Shown in pieces: positions 35,151 to 45,971 of a DNA stretch of 64,000 nt. The translations under genes were made by a program, and so were the position numbers. Within the stretch, counting starts at the first letter, position 1. Each line of letters opens with the position of its first letter. The notes under the pieces were generated by a model. It was not told where the DNA came from. It saw only the letters and a list, made by a program, of their open reading frames with translations, and searched no databases. This stretch comes from Gammaproteobacteria bacterium (GTDB lineage Bacteria > Pseudomonadota > Gammaproteobacteria > SZUA-152). The stretch is from NCBI GenBank assembly GCA_021647705.1, contig JAKIUF010000015.1, positions 18,044 through 82,043 of the forward strand, in the 5' to 3' direction.

Positions 35151-36617
35151 TTAAATTCTGTCTGAACCCGGTAAAAGAGCGTCGGTAAGTGCTTCGAAAC
35201 GTAGCCAGAGTTTTTGATAATTGGCGGCGTTGGCGGCATAAATCAGTTGGGCATTTTGCTCGTTATCACGGCTTTGGATTACAAAACTCAGTTCACTACG
35301 CCCCTGGTTGTGACGTTTTAACTCTTCCTGCGTTCTTAAACGTGCCACTTCAATTTGCTCTTTGTTCAGTTCAATGATTTCGCTCAATTCCGTTAACTGC
35401 ACCACCAGATTGCGCAATTGCGCTTCCAGCTGGCGAAACGCACTGTTTTTTGCTTCTCTGATCTGCCGTTTTTGCAGGCGTGCCCGGTTAAGGTCTGCTG
35501 TGGCGGTACGCTGACCCAGGGGATAACGAAAATTCACACTGATCATGTATTGTGGTTGATCAAACTTGGCAGAGCCCGACAAATCACCCGCTTCGCTGCG
35601 TAAGCCACCTCCCAGCACCAGATTCAATTCCGGCTCCTTCTGATTGTCATAGCCGTTTTGCAGGCGCTCTGTCTGTGCCAAACGCACATCAAAAGCCTGT
35701 AACTCACGCGCATTGTGTTTCAGCACGCTCAATGCCTGCTCCAGTAGCGGAGCCGGTTTTAACGTATAGAGATCCAGCGCGGGCTCCATTTGATATAAAT
35801 CCAGGCTGGCACTCTGGGTTGCCAGCTCTGCCTGTATTGCCCGCCACTGGCTTTTAATGGTGCTCAGGTTTTGTTTGGCATTGATCACCGCATCCCATGC
35901 TCGTAACACATCCACTTCTGCCACCAATCGGCTGCGGCGCTTTTTCTTCGTTCTTATCAGTTCTTCATCGGCCAATGCCAGTCGGGTTTTGGCAATGAGG
36001 CGTTGCTCCGTGACAAACACCCAATCGAGAAACATCAGTCCCTGTTGTTCGAGAAAGCGCTCCTGATTTTCGATACTGTTAACCTTGCTGAGATCGATAT
36101 TGTATGACTGCAATTCGTAATCAAGGCGACTTAACACACCTCCTTTGTTTTTCATCAGGGGAATACTGTAACTGGCGCTGAGCCCATTGCCATGCTCAGA
36201 AAAAGAGCCAACAGGTGCTGCAAACTGTTGCTCCAGGTTGTAGTAGTCATAATCAATGGAAAGACTGCTACCATTTGACCAAAAGCGGCGTTCCAGCCCG
36301 GCATTCAATGTCAGGTTGTCCTGTTCCTCTGCCACAAAGGCAATGCTGGCACTGCGCTCTTCATGACGATAGCCTGGGCTTGCCTTTATCACCCAGTCTT
36401 CATCACCCAGATAGCGATCCTGTTGTGCCTGTTCAATTTCATGATTGAGGTTCTGTTGAATAAAAAAGGGATGATTGGCTTTCACCCGTTGGAGGTATTC
36501 ATGCAGCCCGATGTTGTCTATCTCAACGATATCCGCCAGTAGGGACATGGGTGTACCGATAACAGCAATCATGCAAAAACCAACTGAAATATTCCGTAAA
36601 TATTGTCTATTTTTCAC
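35151..36617 (-). CDS. TolC-like outer-membrane efflux protein
   Basis: The 488-residue exported protein belongs to the outer-membrane efflux (TolC/OEP) family. It has an N-terminal signal peptide (NISVGFCMIAVIGTPMSLLA) and two long heptad-rich helical regions separated by beta segments (LNLVLGGGLRSEAG, YMISVNFRYPLG), as in the TolC half-repeats. The start is a GTG that overlaps the stop of the upstream START-like gene as GTGA. It should form the outer-membrane duct for the RND pump encoded 15 bases downstream. Confidence 0.88.
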   Translation of the reverse strand: MKNRQYLRNISVGFCMIAVIGTPMSLLADIVEIDNIGLHEYLQRVKANHPFFIQQNLNHEIEQAQQDRYLGDEDWVIKASPGYRHEERSASIAFVAEEQDNLTLNAGLERRFWSNGSSLSIDYDYYNLEQQFAAPVGSFSEHGNGLSASYSIPLMKNKGGVLSRLDYELQSYNIDLSKVNSIENQERFLEQQGLMFLDWVFVTEQRLIAKTRLALADEELIRTKKKRRSRLVAEVDVLRAWDAVINAKQNLSTIKSQWRAIQAELATQSASLDLYQMEPALDLYTLKPAPLLEQALSVLKHNARELQAFDVRLAQTERLQNGYDNQKEPELNLVLGGGLRSEAGDLSGSAKFDQPQYMISVNFRYPLGQRTATADLNRARLQKRQIREAKNSAFRQLEAQLRNLVVQLTELSEIIELNKEQIEVARLRTQEELKRHNQGRSELSFVIQSRDNEQNAQLIYAANAANYQKLWLRFEALTDALLPGSDRI

Positions 36618-37054
36618 TTTCCCGCCTCCACACGCTGTTTAAGCGCAGCATTCATGGCATGAAACCCGGCCTCAGTAGATTTACCCACTAGCTTCAAAAT
36701 AAGCTTTGATAACAAGCCATTGAAAGCCTCACTGTGACAAAAAGTAACATGCCCATTCGTCAGGGGTTTGATCACAAAACGATGTTCACCATCAAATAAC
36801 CCGGGAAACAGTACTCTGTCCACCCATACAAGCTGTCGTCCGGGTTCAATACTGATAATCGTGGGATTAAATACCATGGCCTTTCCTTCAGGGGGTTGTA
36901 AAAAAACCTGCAAACAACTGCCTTCGCATAATTCTCCTTTAATGGTTCTGACGAAGGGATTCCAGTCAGAGTAGCGCTTAAAGTCAGTCAGTACATTCCA
37001 GACCTTTTCTGCGGGTGCGCTGATTTCTATTCTGGTGTTAATGACTTGCGACAT
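36614..37054 (-). CDS. SRPBCC (START-like) domain protein
   Basis: The 146-residue protein is a single SRPBCC fold: ISAPAEKVWNVLTDFKRYSDWNPF at the N terminus is the classic polyketide-cyclase/START signature, followed by strands and a long C-terminal helix (GFHAMNAALKQRVEA). Such proteins bind hydrophobic ligands. It is the first gene of an operon with the TolC-like and RND genes, so it may bind the pump substrate or a lipid linked to export (inference). Confidence 0.85.
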   Translation of the reverse strand: MSQVINTRIEISAPAEKVWNVLTDFKRYSDWNPFVRTIKGELCEGSCLQVFLQPPEGKAMVFNPTIISIEPGRQLVWVDRVLFPGLFDGEHRFVIKPLTNGHVTFCHSEAFNGLLSKLILKLVGKSTEAGFHAMNAALKQRVEAGK

Positions 37055-37162
37055 CCTGACGGCCCTTTCCCGGATATTCTAAATATGCTCGTATTTTGGC
37101 AGGTATACGGAAGTCATGAATCACCCGGCAGGGTGATTTAAGGGGGTGAATCACAATGTTAT

Positions 37163-37287
37163 TAAGTTAAGCCAAACTTCCGGCTTGTTGTAGGTTGGCG
37201 GTGAGCTTGCGAACCCCAACGGAATCGACGATGTTGGGGTTCGCAAGCTCACCACCAACCTACGGTACGCCGTTTTTTGTTAACTTA
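37163..37287. repeat. MITE-like palindromic element, copy 2 (inverted relative to copy 1)
   Basis: This 125-bp element is bounded by taagttaagcc and gttaactta, with 30-bp hairpin arms at 37191-37220 and 37233-37262. Compared with the reverse complement of 3445-3561 the arms are nearly identical, while the loop and flanks differ. It lies in the 360-bp gap 37055-37414, which otherwise contains nothing recognisable. Confidence 0.8.
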
Positions 37288-37414
37288 ATGACATTGGGGT
37301 GAATTAGGAGAACGGGACAGGAAAATTCCCGGGTAAAATTGCCTTGCAGCTAAAATAGAATAAAGTGAAAACGGGAATGAGTTTCCGGTGTGGTCACATA
37401 CTGTCGCTGCAAAC

Positions 37415-40114
37415 TCAGGCCGGATTCACAAACCCTGCCCCTTTTGCCACTGCCTCAACACGACTGTTGACCCCCAGTTTTCGATATATGCTTTTTACAT
37501 GGGTTTTAATGGTATTAGGGGATACGAACAGCTGTTCAGCAATTTCCTTGTTCGTAAGGCCAGCAACCAGTAATGCCAATGTTTTCCGCTCTTTATTACT
37601 GAGAGGCTCAACCGGCAAATCATTGATTTGATTTTTCGCGGGTTCGTTGCTCATTTGTTGCAACAGGATTTGTGCATATTCGGATTGACGCCCGGCAAGC
37701 GTATGTTTTAACAATGCGGCCATCGGAGCACCTTCATCAAGAAATACCCGAATATGTTGTTCTGATTTTGCAGCGTTCAGCGCACGCTCTAAAGACACGA
37801 TTGCGAGGCGTGTTTTTCCCTGTGACTGGCGAGCCATGGCCTGCAAAACAAGTAATTCAATAGCAAGAGTCTGGTGGCCTTCCTGTTCCGCCCGCAAAAG
37901 CAATGGTGAAATCACATTCAGTGCTTTGTCTGCCTGGCCTTGTCTCACCAGTACCCGGGCAAATAAAACACTTTCGCCCTCCCGCTCAAAATTAGCTTCA
38001 TGACTAACGTCAAAATTCTTTGTGGCCAGCCAATGTTCGACCTGACTCATATCCCCCAGTTTGATTTGAGCCGAAAGTAGATCATCTTCACTAATTGGAA
38101 AAATGGGTAACAGAGAAGGCTTTATTTCGGGTTGTTTGATGGCTGCAATACATTTCATTGCTTTTTCAACATCTCCCCTGGCGAAATAAACACTTGCCCG
38201 GCGTATATCGATCATGGACGGCAGTACATTCCAGGTATCCTTGTGTTCTATCGCCGCAACATTTTCCAGGTATTGCATACACTCATCCAGATTATTTGTT
38301 TGGTAAGCCAGTTCGCTTAATGCCATATAGAGCCATGCGGTATCCGCCAAATATTCATCCCAGCCCTTTTCTTGCAAACGACGCAAGTTATCAGTGAGCT
38401 GATTCTTTGCTTCATTCAGATGCCCCTGTTTCGCCAATACACGGGCAAAGCCACAAATGGAGGCATTGAGCGCAATAAGATATTCATTGGAAAATGAATC
38501 ATCGATAAGCAGACGAAATATCTCACCGGCCTTATCCAGTCTGCCTCGGACGAAATGGGCCGATGCCAGTAACAGGCGTGGTGGTATGGCACCGGACATT
38601 CCGATGGTTTCGCAAAATTGTATAGCCCTGTTGGCACAATCCTCGACGACTGCAATATCTCGTTGCTGCATGGCAAGAAACCCTTTCATCAGGGCGAGGT
38701 CAATTTCTATTTTGGCATGTTCTTCATCAGACAATTCAAGCTGACCGGAATCAAACTGCCGCTGAAGTTCTTCAACCAGATCCAGTAAAATTTCCCCACA
38801 ACCCAAAAAATGACTCCAGGTACAACGAAGCATGTGGCATGGATGATTTTTGATGATGGATTTCGGGAGTTTTTGGTAGTACGTCATTAACTCAAGGAGT
38901 TGACCGTCTTCAAACATGCGTTGGCCATGTTTTTCCAGCACCGTTGCTGCCTGCTCAAAATCTTCAATCTCAAAAGCATGTTTTATCGCTTCGTGAGGGA
39001 GTCCTTTTTCATTAAACCATTCACTGGCATGACGATGAAGCGGGACAATTTTCGCCGGTTGCAAGCGGACAAGTTGTTCACGCAGCAATTCGGAAAACAA
39101 ATGGTGATAACGATACCAGTGACGTTTGTTATCCAGCGGAATAACAAACATGTTGGATTTTTCCAGTTGTTCCAGAAGTTCCAGACTGTTTTTTCGTTGA
39201 GTCAACTTGTCACACAAAGACCCGCACAATTGATTCAGTACGGATGTTTGTAACAGAAACTGTTTTATTTCTTCCGGCTGCCGACGCAATACTTCATCGG
39301 TGAGATAATCCATAATGTAACGATCATCACCTGCAAATGCCTGAATGAACGCTGTTTTGTCACTTTCAGCTTCGAGTGAAATTGCCGCAAGTTGCAAACC
39401 TGCAATCCAGCCTTCCGTACGCGCTTCCAGCACTGAAATATCCTCAGATGACAAATCCAGGCCGGTAATTTTATTGAGAAATTGCGCAGCTTCCTCATAA
39501 GTAAAACGTAAATCCGATTCCCCTATTTCTGTCAACTGTCTGCGCACCCGCATGCGGGATAATGCAATGGGCGGTATGGAGCGGGAGGTCATCGCTACAT
39601 GCAATTGAGAGGGCTGGTGATCAATAAGATAATTCAGCATTTCATGAACAGCATCATGTTCAATGACATGATAATCATCCAATGCCAGGAAAAAACGGCT
39701 ATCCAGGCTGCTGATTTGATTCACAAGAGAGCGCAGTAAAGAAATAACATTGGGAGGCTGAGCCAGGGTAAGAATACTGGCTTCCTTCAGACCAAACTGC
39801 GGATAAATACACTGAATAGTTTTTATCACATAATGAAGAAAACGAGTGGGATCATTATCATCTTCATCCAGAGACAGCCATGCAACCGGGATTTTTTGCT
39901 GTTCCAGCCAGCGGGTTAACAGGGTTGTTTTTCCAAAACCGGCAGGTGCGCAAACAAGGCTCAGAGACTGGGGTTCTGTCCCTAACTTGTCAAAAAGCCG
40001 TTGACGATGAACAAGCTGGCCATGACAACGCGGCAAAATTAATTTAGTCGATAACAGCGAGTCATCATCGTTATCCATCTGACTACTGAGATTAGTGCTG
40101 TCTGACGGGTTCAT
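37415..40114 (-). CDS. MalT-like LuxR-family transcriptional regulator (LAL/STAND)
   Basis: The product of ~900 residues has an N-terminal NTPase (Walker A APAGFGKTTLL near residue 62, Walker B-like FFLALDDYHVIEHDA), a long helical TPR-like middle, and a C-terminal LuxR-type HTH (LSNKERKTLALLVAGLTNKEIAEQL...NTIKTHVKSIYRKL). Proteins of this build are ligand- and ATP-switched activators, as MalT is for maltose genes. I use the second ATG (40114), which has GGA at a workable distance. The first ATG (40120) lies directly on it. Targets are unknown. The amylase gene is 8 kb away and the RND operon is adjacent. Confidence 0.9.
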   Translation of the reverse strand: MNPSDSTNLSSQMDNDDDSLLSTKLILPRCHGQLVHRQRLFDKLGTEPQSLSLVCAPAGFGKTTLLTRWLEQQKIPVAWLSLDEDDNDPTRFLHYVIKTIQCIYPQFGLKEASILTLAQPPNVISLLRSLVNQISSLDSRFFLALDDYHVIEHDAVHEMLNYLIDHQPSQLHVAMTSRSIPPIALSRMRVRRQLTEIGESDLRFTYEEAAQFLNKITGLDLSSEDISVLEARTEGWIAGLQLAAISLEAESDKTAFIQAFAGDDRYIMDYLTDEVLRRQPEEIKQFLLQTSVLNQLCGSLCDKLTQRKNSLELLEQLEKSNMFVIPLDNKRHWYRYHHLFSELLREQLVRLQPAKIVPLHRHASEWFNEKGLPHEAIKHAFEIEDFEQAATVLEKHGQRMFEDGQLLELMTYYQKLPKSIIKNHPCHMLRCTWSHFLGCGEILLDLVEELQRQFDSGQLELSDEEHAKIEIDLALMKGFLAMQQRDIAVVEDCANRAIQFCETIGMSGAIPPRLLLASAHFVRGRLDKAGEIFRLLIDDSFSNEYLIALNASICGFARVLAKQGHLNEAKNQLTDNLRRLQEKGWDEYLADTAWLYMALSELAYQTNNLDECMQYLENVAAIEHKDTWNVLPSMIDIRRASVYFARGDVEKAMKCIAAIKQPEIKPSLLPIFPISEDDLLSAQIKLGDMSQVEHWLATKNFDVSHEANFEREGESVLFARVLVRQGQADKALNVISPLLLRAEQEGHQTLAIELLVLQAMARQSQGKTRLAIVSLERALNAAKSEQHIRVFLDEGAPMAALLKHTLAGRQSEYAQILLQQMSNEPAKNQINDLPVEPLSNKERKTLALLVAGLTNKEIAEQLFVSPNTIKTHVKSIYRKLGVNSRVEAVAKGAGFVNPA

Positions 40115-40228
40115 GCGCATTCCAGGCTAATACTGTATTTGAATAATTCAACGGGTGAGAATATACAATAATGCGATGCCCGATGGGCATTTTGCAGCCT
40201 CTGGAACTGCTTTCAGATTTGTTTTCTT

Positions 40229-40380
40229 GATAAATTAATCTTATGTTTCATGCGGTTGCATAACTTAGGTGAAGTGATTTCAATTGGTGCTCAACAGCCG
40301 TTTAGATAAATTAATCTTATATTTCATGTGGTTGCATAACTTAAGTGAAGTGATTTCAATTGGTGCTCAACAGCCGTTTA
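40229..40380. repeat. 76-bp tandem duplication covering the truB 3' end
   Basis: Two direct copies, 40229-40304 and 40305-40380, begin gataaattaatcttat and end caacagccgttta, with about three differences. The second copy contains the last eight codons and stop of truB. The first is a duplicated tail outside the gene. The rest of the gap 40121-40228 shows nothing recognisable. Confidence 0.85.
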
Positions 40381-41282
40381 GGCGCAACTCGCCCGTCATC
40401 CAGCACGGTACCCAAACCCAGAAAGCGTTTGTCGCTGGCATACAATCTCACCCAGCCACGGTCCTTAAGCTGCGGAACAAATACCGCCTGCCCCTGACAA
40501 AGATAAAAACTGGCATCTTCCGGGAGGCACACCTCTGGCCAATCCGGCAGGGTGGATTCCATGGGTAACAGCAATTCATCCAGTGCGTGTGAACCTGATT
40601 GCTCCACAATGGCTTGCAGAAACTCCAGTGTATATATGACATGTCCATCCAGAGCACCGACACCGGTACGTCGCAAAGCGGCGACATGAGCACCACAACC
40701 CAATGCTTCTCCGATGTCCTCAGCCAATACACGAATGTAGGTGCCTTTACTGCACCGCACGTCCAGTTCCAGTTCATCACCCTCAAGTCGCAGTAACTTC
40801 AGGGAATGAATGGTGATATCACGCGGCTCACGCTCGACTTCAATACCTTGATGGGCCAATTTATACAGAGGCTGGCCTCCCTGTTTGATGGCGGAATGCA
40901 TGGGAGGCGTTTGCTGGCTCTTACCCAGAAAACTTTCCAGCACTTCTTGTACTTGTGCGACAGCAAATTCCCCTACGGGGCGTGTTTCGCGGATTTCACC
41001 ATCGGCATCACCACTGTCGGTGGTTGCTCCCAGCTTACAGGTTGCGCGATATTCTTTATCCGCAGAAAGCAGAAAACCGGAAATTTTGGTGGCCTCTCCA
41101 AGGCAAATGGGAAGCATGCCGGATGCCAGCGGATCAAGACTGCCGGTATGCCCTGCCTTGTTCGCATTAAAAAGCCGTTTGACTATTTGCAGGGCAGCAT
41201 TGGAGGTAATACCGGTGGGTTTATCCAACAGCAATACACCATTCACACTTCGGCCACGGTTACGACGACGCGCCACAATCAT
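40356..41282 (-). CDS. truB: tRNA pseudouridine(55) synthase
   Basis: This enzyme converts U55 of the tRNA T-loop to pseudouridine. The 308-residue protein shows GVLLLDKPTGITSN, the catalytic block AGHTGSLDPLASG with the nucleophilic Asp, the RCSKGTYIRVLAEDIG motif and a C-terminal PUA-like end. It is the last gene of the rimP-nusA-infB-rbfA-truB block and ends in a duplicated 76-bp tail. Confidence 0.97.
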   Translation of the reverse strand: MIVARRRNRGRSVNGVLLLDKPTGITSNAALQIVKRLFNANKAGHTGSLDPLASGMLPICLGEATKISGFLLSADKEYRATCKLGATTDSGDADGEIRETRPVGEFAVAQVQEVLESFLGKSQQTPPMHSAIKQGGQPLYKLAHQGIEVEREPRDITIHSLKLLRLEGDELELDVRCSKGTYIRVLAEDIGEALGCGAHVAALRRTGVGALDGHVIYTLEFLQAIVEQSGSHALDELLLPMESTLPDWPEVCLPEDASFYLCQGQAVFVPQLKDRGWVRLYASDKRFLGLGTVLDDGRVAPKRLLSTN

Positions 41283-41326
41283 TCTCCAAAAGCATTAAAA
41301 AAGAAACGGGAGGGTTGCTGCTCAAA

Positions 41327-41761
41327 TCACTCTGATTTTTCAGACTGGGAGTCAGCAGGTTTGTTGGTTGGCTCATCAACTTCGGCAGAGGCTGTGCCTG
41401 ACTGTTTGATCAGGTCCGTCAAACGATTCCCGTATTCCATTGAGGAATCGTAAATAAAAACCAGCTGAGGCGTGGTACGCAACTTGAGACGCCGGGCCAA
41501 TGCAGTACGCAAATAACCGGCGGCCTTGTTCAGGGCCAGCGTACTGTTTTCAACGGATTTTTTCGCCTGTTCTTTATCTGCCAGATTTTCATCCAGCACG
41601 GTAAAATACACACGCGCCCGTTCAAATTCATGCGTGACATCGACACCAGTGACGGTGACCATGCCTACCCGCGGATCACCCAGCTCCATCTGGATCAGCT
41701 CAGCCATGTGCCGCTGAATCTGATCTGCCACTCGGCGTGTACGACTAAATTCTTTGGCCAT
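41327..41761 (-). CDS. rbfA: 30S ribosome-binding factor A
   Basis: This 144-residue KH-like factor matures the 5' end of 16S rRNA and is needed for growth in the cold. It has the typical start MAKEFSRTRRVADQIQRHMAELI, the LGDPRVGMVTVTGVDV strand and RLKLRTTPQLVFIYDSS near the C terminus, then an acidic tail. It lies between infB and truB in the conserved order. Confidence 0.96.
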   Translation of the reverse strand: MAKEFSRTRRVADQIQRHMAELIQMELGDPRVGMVTVTGVDVTHEFERARVYFTVLDENLADKEQAKKSVENSTLALNKAAGYLRTALARRLKLRTTPQLVFIYDSSMEYGNRLTDLIKQSGTASAEVDEPTNKPADSQSEKSE

Positions 41762-41793
41762 GGCTATTTACTCCACAAATCCACAAGCAAGTG

Positions 41794-44322
41794 TTACAGG
41801 GTACGTTTAACTTCGACTTGTTCGAAGACTTCAATCTGGTCGCCTGCTTTTATGTCGTTGTAGTTTTTCACACCGATACCACATTCTGTACCGGAACGAA
41901 CGTCCTGCACGTCATCCTTGAAGCGACGCAGCGATTCCAGTTCGCCTTCGTAAATCACCACATTGTCGCGCAATACGCGAATGGGATTGTTTCGTTTCAC
42001 CACACCTTCCGTCACCATGCAGCCTGCGATAGCGCCCAGCTTGGGAGAACGGAAAACATCGCGCACTTCGGCAAGACCCACGATTTGCTCTTTGAATTCT
42101 GGTGCCAGCATGCCGCTCAGTGAATTTTTCACTTCATCAATGGCATCGTAAATCACACTGTAATAATGCAGGTCGATACCATCTTCTTCGATGATGCGTT
42201 TCGCCGATGCATCAGCACGCACATTAAAGCCAATCATAACTGCGGAAGAGGCCACGGCCAGATTGACATCAGATTCATTGATACCACCCACACCACTGGC
42301 GACAATTTTCACCTTCACTTCGTCTGTGGACAGCTTTGTCAACGACTCATTAAGGGCTTCCACTGAACCTTGCACATCCGCCTTCACCACCAGATTGAGG
42401 GTATTCACTTCGCCCTCTTCCATTTGCGAGAACATGCTTTCCAGTTTGGCTTTTTGTTGACGCGCCAGCTTTACATCACGGAATTTCCCCTGACGGAACA
42501 ACGCCACTTCACGCGCCTTGCGTTCATCGTCCACTACCAGCATTTCATCGCCTGCACTGGGCGTACCTGAAAGGCCCAATACTTCCACCGGAATCGATGG
42601 ACCTGCTTCGGCAGTCGGTTGGCCATTTTCGTCCAACAACGCGCGCACCCGGCCATATTCCTGACCAGCAAGTACCATATCACCCTTGCGCAAAGTACCG
42701 CTTTGCACCAGCACCGTTGCTACCGTGCCTCGTCCTTTGTCCAGACGTGATTCGATCACCACGCCGCGTGCGGGTGCATCTTGTACTGCACTAAGTTCCA
42801 GCACTTCTGCTTGCAGGGAAATTGCTTCCAGTAACTTGTCAACACCTTCACCGGTCAATGCGGACACATGCAAAAACTGTGTATCACCACCCCAGTCTTC
42901 CGGCACCACTTTTTCGGCCACTAATTCCTGTTTGACACGATCTGGTTGTGCGTCTTCTTTATCAATTTTATTCACCGCCACCACTAACGGCACACCGGCA
43001 GCCCTGGCATGTTGAATGGCTTCTTTGGTTTGGGGCATAACACCGTCATCAGCGGCCACAACCAATACAACAATATCAGTGGCTTTCGCGCCACGCGCCC
43101 GCATCGCAGTAAATGCCGCATGTCCAGGCGTGTCCAAAAAGGTGATCGGGCCACGGTCTGTATCCACGTGGTAGGCACCGATGTGCTGGGTAATGCCTCC
43201 CGCCTCGCCTGCGGCCACTTTCGATTTTCGAATGTAATCCAACAGCGATGTTTTACCGTGGTCAACATGCCCCATAATGGTGACGGCAGGCGCACGTGTT
43301 ATCTGCTCACCTTCACTATCGGATGCCTGCGTAATACTTTCTTCCAGCGCATTGTCACTCACCAGTACGGCTTTGTGACCCATTTCTTCCACAACAATAG
43401 TCGCGGTTTCCTGGTCAAGCACTTGGTTGATCGTCACCATGCTGCCCATACCCATCATCACTTTGATGACCCCAGCCGCCTTTACAGCCATTTTTTGTGC
43501 AAGTTCGCCAACAGTAATGGTTTCGGGAATGTTGATATCACGCACCACAGGTGCCACAGGCATTTCAAAACCGTGCTCAGTCGGTCCGGAAGACACCGCA
43601 CCACGAGTACGTCGGGGTTTCTTCTTGCGACGACCTGATTTACTGGCATCGACATGCAGTTCTTTACGACCATATTTCGTCGGTTTTTCAGCTTTTCCTG
43701 GCTTATCTGCACGCTCACGCTTCGCACCACGTTTCTCAGTGCTTTTCTCCGCCGCAGCGGGTTGGGCGGGAGTCGCAGGGGCCGCGGCTGCCGCCACTGC
43801 TGCTGCTTTTAATGCGACCTCTTCTTCCCGTTTTTTGGTCTCTGCTTCTGCCAGACGTTCCTGTTCTTCTCGGGCTTTTGCCTCGTTTGCATCAGTGCGA
43901 CGTTGACGCTCAAGCTCGGCCATTTTTTCTGCATCAACACGATCCTGTGCAATTTTATCCGTTTCCACCTTAAGCTTTTCAGCTTCTTCGGAAACCACTT
44001 CGCTGCGTTTCATGTAAGTGCGTTTTTTACGCACTTCAACATTCACTGTTTTGCCGCGCGTTGCACTACGCCCAGCACCGCTCGGTTGTTTCAGTTCAGA
44101 AACAGTCTTGCGACGCAGGGTAATTTTTTTCGGTTCACTGGCCTTGACTTCCCCACCGCCGTGGGTATCTCGCAGAAAATCCAGCAACTTCATTTTTTCT
44201 TCGTCGCTAACGATTTGCTCGCCGCTTTCAAACGACATGCCAGCCTTGTCCAGCTGTCCCAGTAAACGGTCCACTGGAACACTCAAAACTTCAGCTAATT
44301 GTTTTACACTTACGCCTGACAT
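41794..44322 (-). CDS. infB: Translation initiation factor IF-2
   Basis: This GTPase delivers fMet-tRNA to the 30S subunit. The ~842-residue protein has the N-terminal IF2 domain ([20 protein letters not shown]), a long charged Ala/Lys/Glu-rich linker with helices, a second IF2_N module, and the G domain with GHVDHGKTS (G1), DTPGHAAF (G3) and NKIDKED (G4), followed by domains II-IV ending in QVEVKRTL. The ATG at 44322 follows GGGGGAAG. A TTG four codons upstream is rejected. It sits 16 bases after nusA. Confidence 0.97.
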   Translation of the reverse strand: MSGVSVKQLAEVLSVPVDRLLGQLDKAGMSFESGEQIVSDEEKMKLLDFLRDTHGGGEVKASEPKKITLRRKTVSELKQPSGAGRSATRGKTVNVEVRKKRTYMKRSEVVSEEAEKLKVETDKIAQDRVDAEKMAELERQRRTDANEAKAREEQERLAEAETKKREEEVALKAAAVAAAAAPATPAQPAAAEKSTEKRGAKRERADKPGKAEKPTKYGRKELHVDASKSGRRKKKPRRTRGAVSSGPTEHGFEMPVAPVVRDINIPETITVGELAQKMAVKAAGVIKVMMGMGSMVTINQVLDQETATIVVEEMGHKAVLVSDNALEESITQASDSEGEQITRAPAVTIMGHVDHGKTSLLDYIRKSKVAAGEAGGITQHIGAYHVDTDRGPITFLDTPGHAAFTAMRARGAKATDIVVLVVAADDGVMPQTKEAIQHARAAGVPLVVAVNKIDKEDAQPDRVKQELVAEKVVPEDWGGDTQFLHVSALTGEGVDKLLEAISLQAEVLELSAVQDAPARGVVIESRLDKGRGTVATVLVQSGTLRKGDMVLAGQEYGRVRALLDENGQPTAEAGPSIPVEVLGLSGTPSAGDEMLVVDDERKAREVALFRQGKFRDVKLARQQKAKLESMFSQMEEGEVNTLNLVVKADVQGSVEALNESLTKLSTDEVKVKIVASGVGGINESDVNLAVASSAVMIGFNVRADASAKRIIEEDGIDLHYYSVIYDAIDEVKNSLSGMLAPEFKEQIVGLAEVRDVFRSPKLGAIAGCMVTEGVVKRNNPIRVLRDNVVIYEGELESLRRFKDDVQDVRSGTECGIGVKNYNDIKAGDQIEVFEQVEVKRTL

Positions 44323-44338
44323 AACTTCCCCCAATCAC

Positions 44339-45859
44339 TTAACCCTGTTGTTCGCCAGCCGCTGTATCTTCAGCAAACCAGGGAGCTCGTGCGGTCATAA
44401 TCAATTTACCGGCCCGTTCTTCATCCATATCTTCGATGTCCATTAATTCGTCAACGGATTGCTCCGCCAGATCTTCCATGGTGATCACATTACGACTGGC
44501 CAGGACAAAAGCCAGATGCTGATCCATTCCTTCCATTGTTAGCAAGTCTTCTGCTGGCTGTTTTTCCTCCAGCACTTCTTCCTGCACCAGTGCCTTAGTC
44601 AGCAATACATCTTTGGAACGGTTACGCAATTCATTCACAATATCTTCGTCAAATTCTTCAATGCCCAACATCTCTTCCAATGGCACATAAGCAATTTCCT
44701 CGATACTGGTAAAACCTTCCTGTACGAGAATACCGGCAAATTCTTCGTCCACATCCAATTGCGACATAAACAATTGCAAAGCGGCCTTGCCTTCCTGCTC
44801 ACCTTTTTCCGACAGTTGCTCGTCAGACATCACGTTAATCGTCCAGCCGGTCAACTCACTGGCAAGGCGTACATTTTGCCCGCCACGACCAATGGCCTGC
44901 GAAAGCTGTTCCTCTTCCACAGCAATATCCATGGCATTGTTTTCTTCATCCACCACAATGGATACCACTTCTGCGGGCGACATGGCGTTAATCACAAACT
45001 GCGCCGGGTTTTCATCCCAAAGAATAATATCCACACGTTCGTCGGCCAATTCGTTGGACACCGCACGCACCCGTGAACCCCGCATGCCAACACAGGCACC
45101 CACCGGATCGATACGGGCATCATTGGATTTAACCGCAATTTTTGCGCGAGAACCGGGATCGCGTGCAGCCGCCAGAATATCAATCAGACCTTCACCCACT
45201 TCGGGGATTTCCAATTTGAACAATTCGATCAATAACTCCGGTGCCGTGCGACTCACAAATAATTGTGGGCCACGCATTTCGGAACGTACGTCTTTCAAAT
45301 AACCTCGTACACGATCACCAGGGCGCACAGCCTCACGCGGTATCATATCTTCGCGCGGCACCAAGGCTTCCACATTTTCGCCAAGGTCCATAATGATGTT
45401 GCCCTTGTCCAGGCGCTTGACCACACCCATAACCAATTCGCCAATTCGCCCCTTAAAGGCTTCGACAACGTGCGCGCGCTCGGCATCACGCACCTTTTGC
45501 ACGATAACCTGCTTCGCCGCCTGTGCCGCAATACGCCCAAACTCGGCAGACTCCATCGGCTCTTCAATGAACTCTCCGGCTTTAATATCCGGATCTTTCT
45601 TCAGTGCATAAGTCAGCTTGATTTGTGTATCGGGATCTTCAAAATCCTCGGAGTCATCCTCAAACACTTCCCAGATACGAAAGGTTTTGTATTCACCCGT
45701 TGTTCGGTCGATATCAACACGCACATTGATATCCACACCGCTAAGCTTTTTGCTGGCTGTCGCCAACGCTGCTTCGATGGCACCAAAAATCGTCTCTTTA
45801 TCGAGTCCCTTCTCATTCGATACGGCATCTGCAACCATCAATATTTCTTTGCTGTTCAT
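44339..45859 (-). CDS. nusA: Transcription termination/antitermination factor NusA
   Basis: NusA binds RNA polymerase and nascent RNA to control pausing, termination and antitermination. The 506-residue protein has the N-terminal polymerase-binding domain ([19 protein letters not shown]), an S1 domain (~135-200, [21 protein letters not shown]), two KH domains with [15 protein letters not shown] and [12 protein letters not shown], and two C-terminal acidic repeats of gammaproteobacterial type (~355-490). The start is set at 45859. ATGs six codons upstream lack the family context. Confidence 0.97.
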   Translation of the reverse strand: MNSKEILMVADAVSNEKGLDKETIFGAIEAALATASKKLSGVDINVRVDIDRTTGEYKTFRIWEVFEDDSEDFEDPDTQIKLTYALKKDPDIKAGEFIEEPMESAEFGRIAAQAAKQVIVQKVRDAERAHVVEAFKGRIGELVMGVVKRLDKGNIIMDLGENVEALVPREDMIPREAVRPGDRVRGYLKDVRSEMRGPQLFVSRTAPELLIELFKLEIPEVGEGLIDILAAARDPGSRAKIAVKSNDARIDPVGACVGMRGSRVRAVSNELADERVDIILWDENPAQFVINAMSPAEVVSIVVDEENNAMDIAVEEEQLSQAIGRGGQNVRLASELTGWTINVMSDEQLSEKGEQEGKAALQLFMSQLDVDEEFAGILVQEGFTSIEEIAYVPLEEMLGIEEFDEDIVNELRNRSKDVLLTKALVQEEVLEEKQPAEDLLTMEGMDQHLAFVLASRNVITMEDLAEQSVDELMDIEDMDEERAGKLIMTARAPWFAEDTAAGEQQG

Positions 45860-45971
45860 CGCTCTCCGCCTCATCATAGCCGTGGCCTGTTACCCAGGGC
45901 ATTTAGATTTTTTTCTAACGTGTTGCTCTCAATTTACTACTATTTTTACAAGTCTGTTTGCGTTTTACCCA

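Noticed and set aside
40806..41453. 215-codon plus-strand ORF opposite truB/rbfA
   Set aside because: It is a shadow frame over two well-identified genes.
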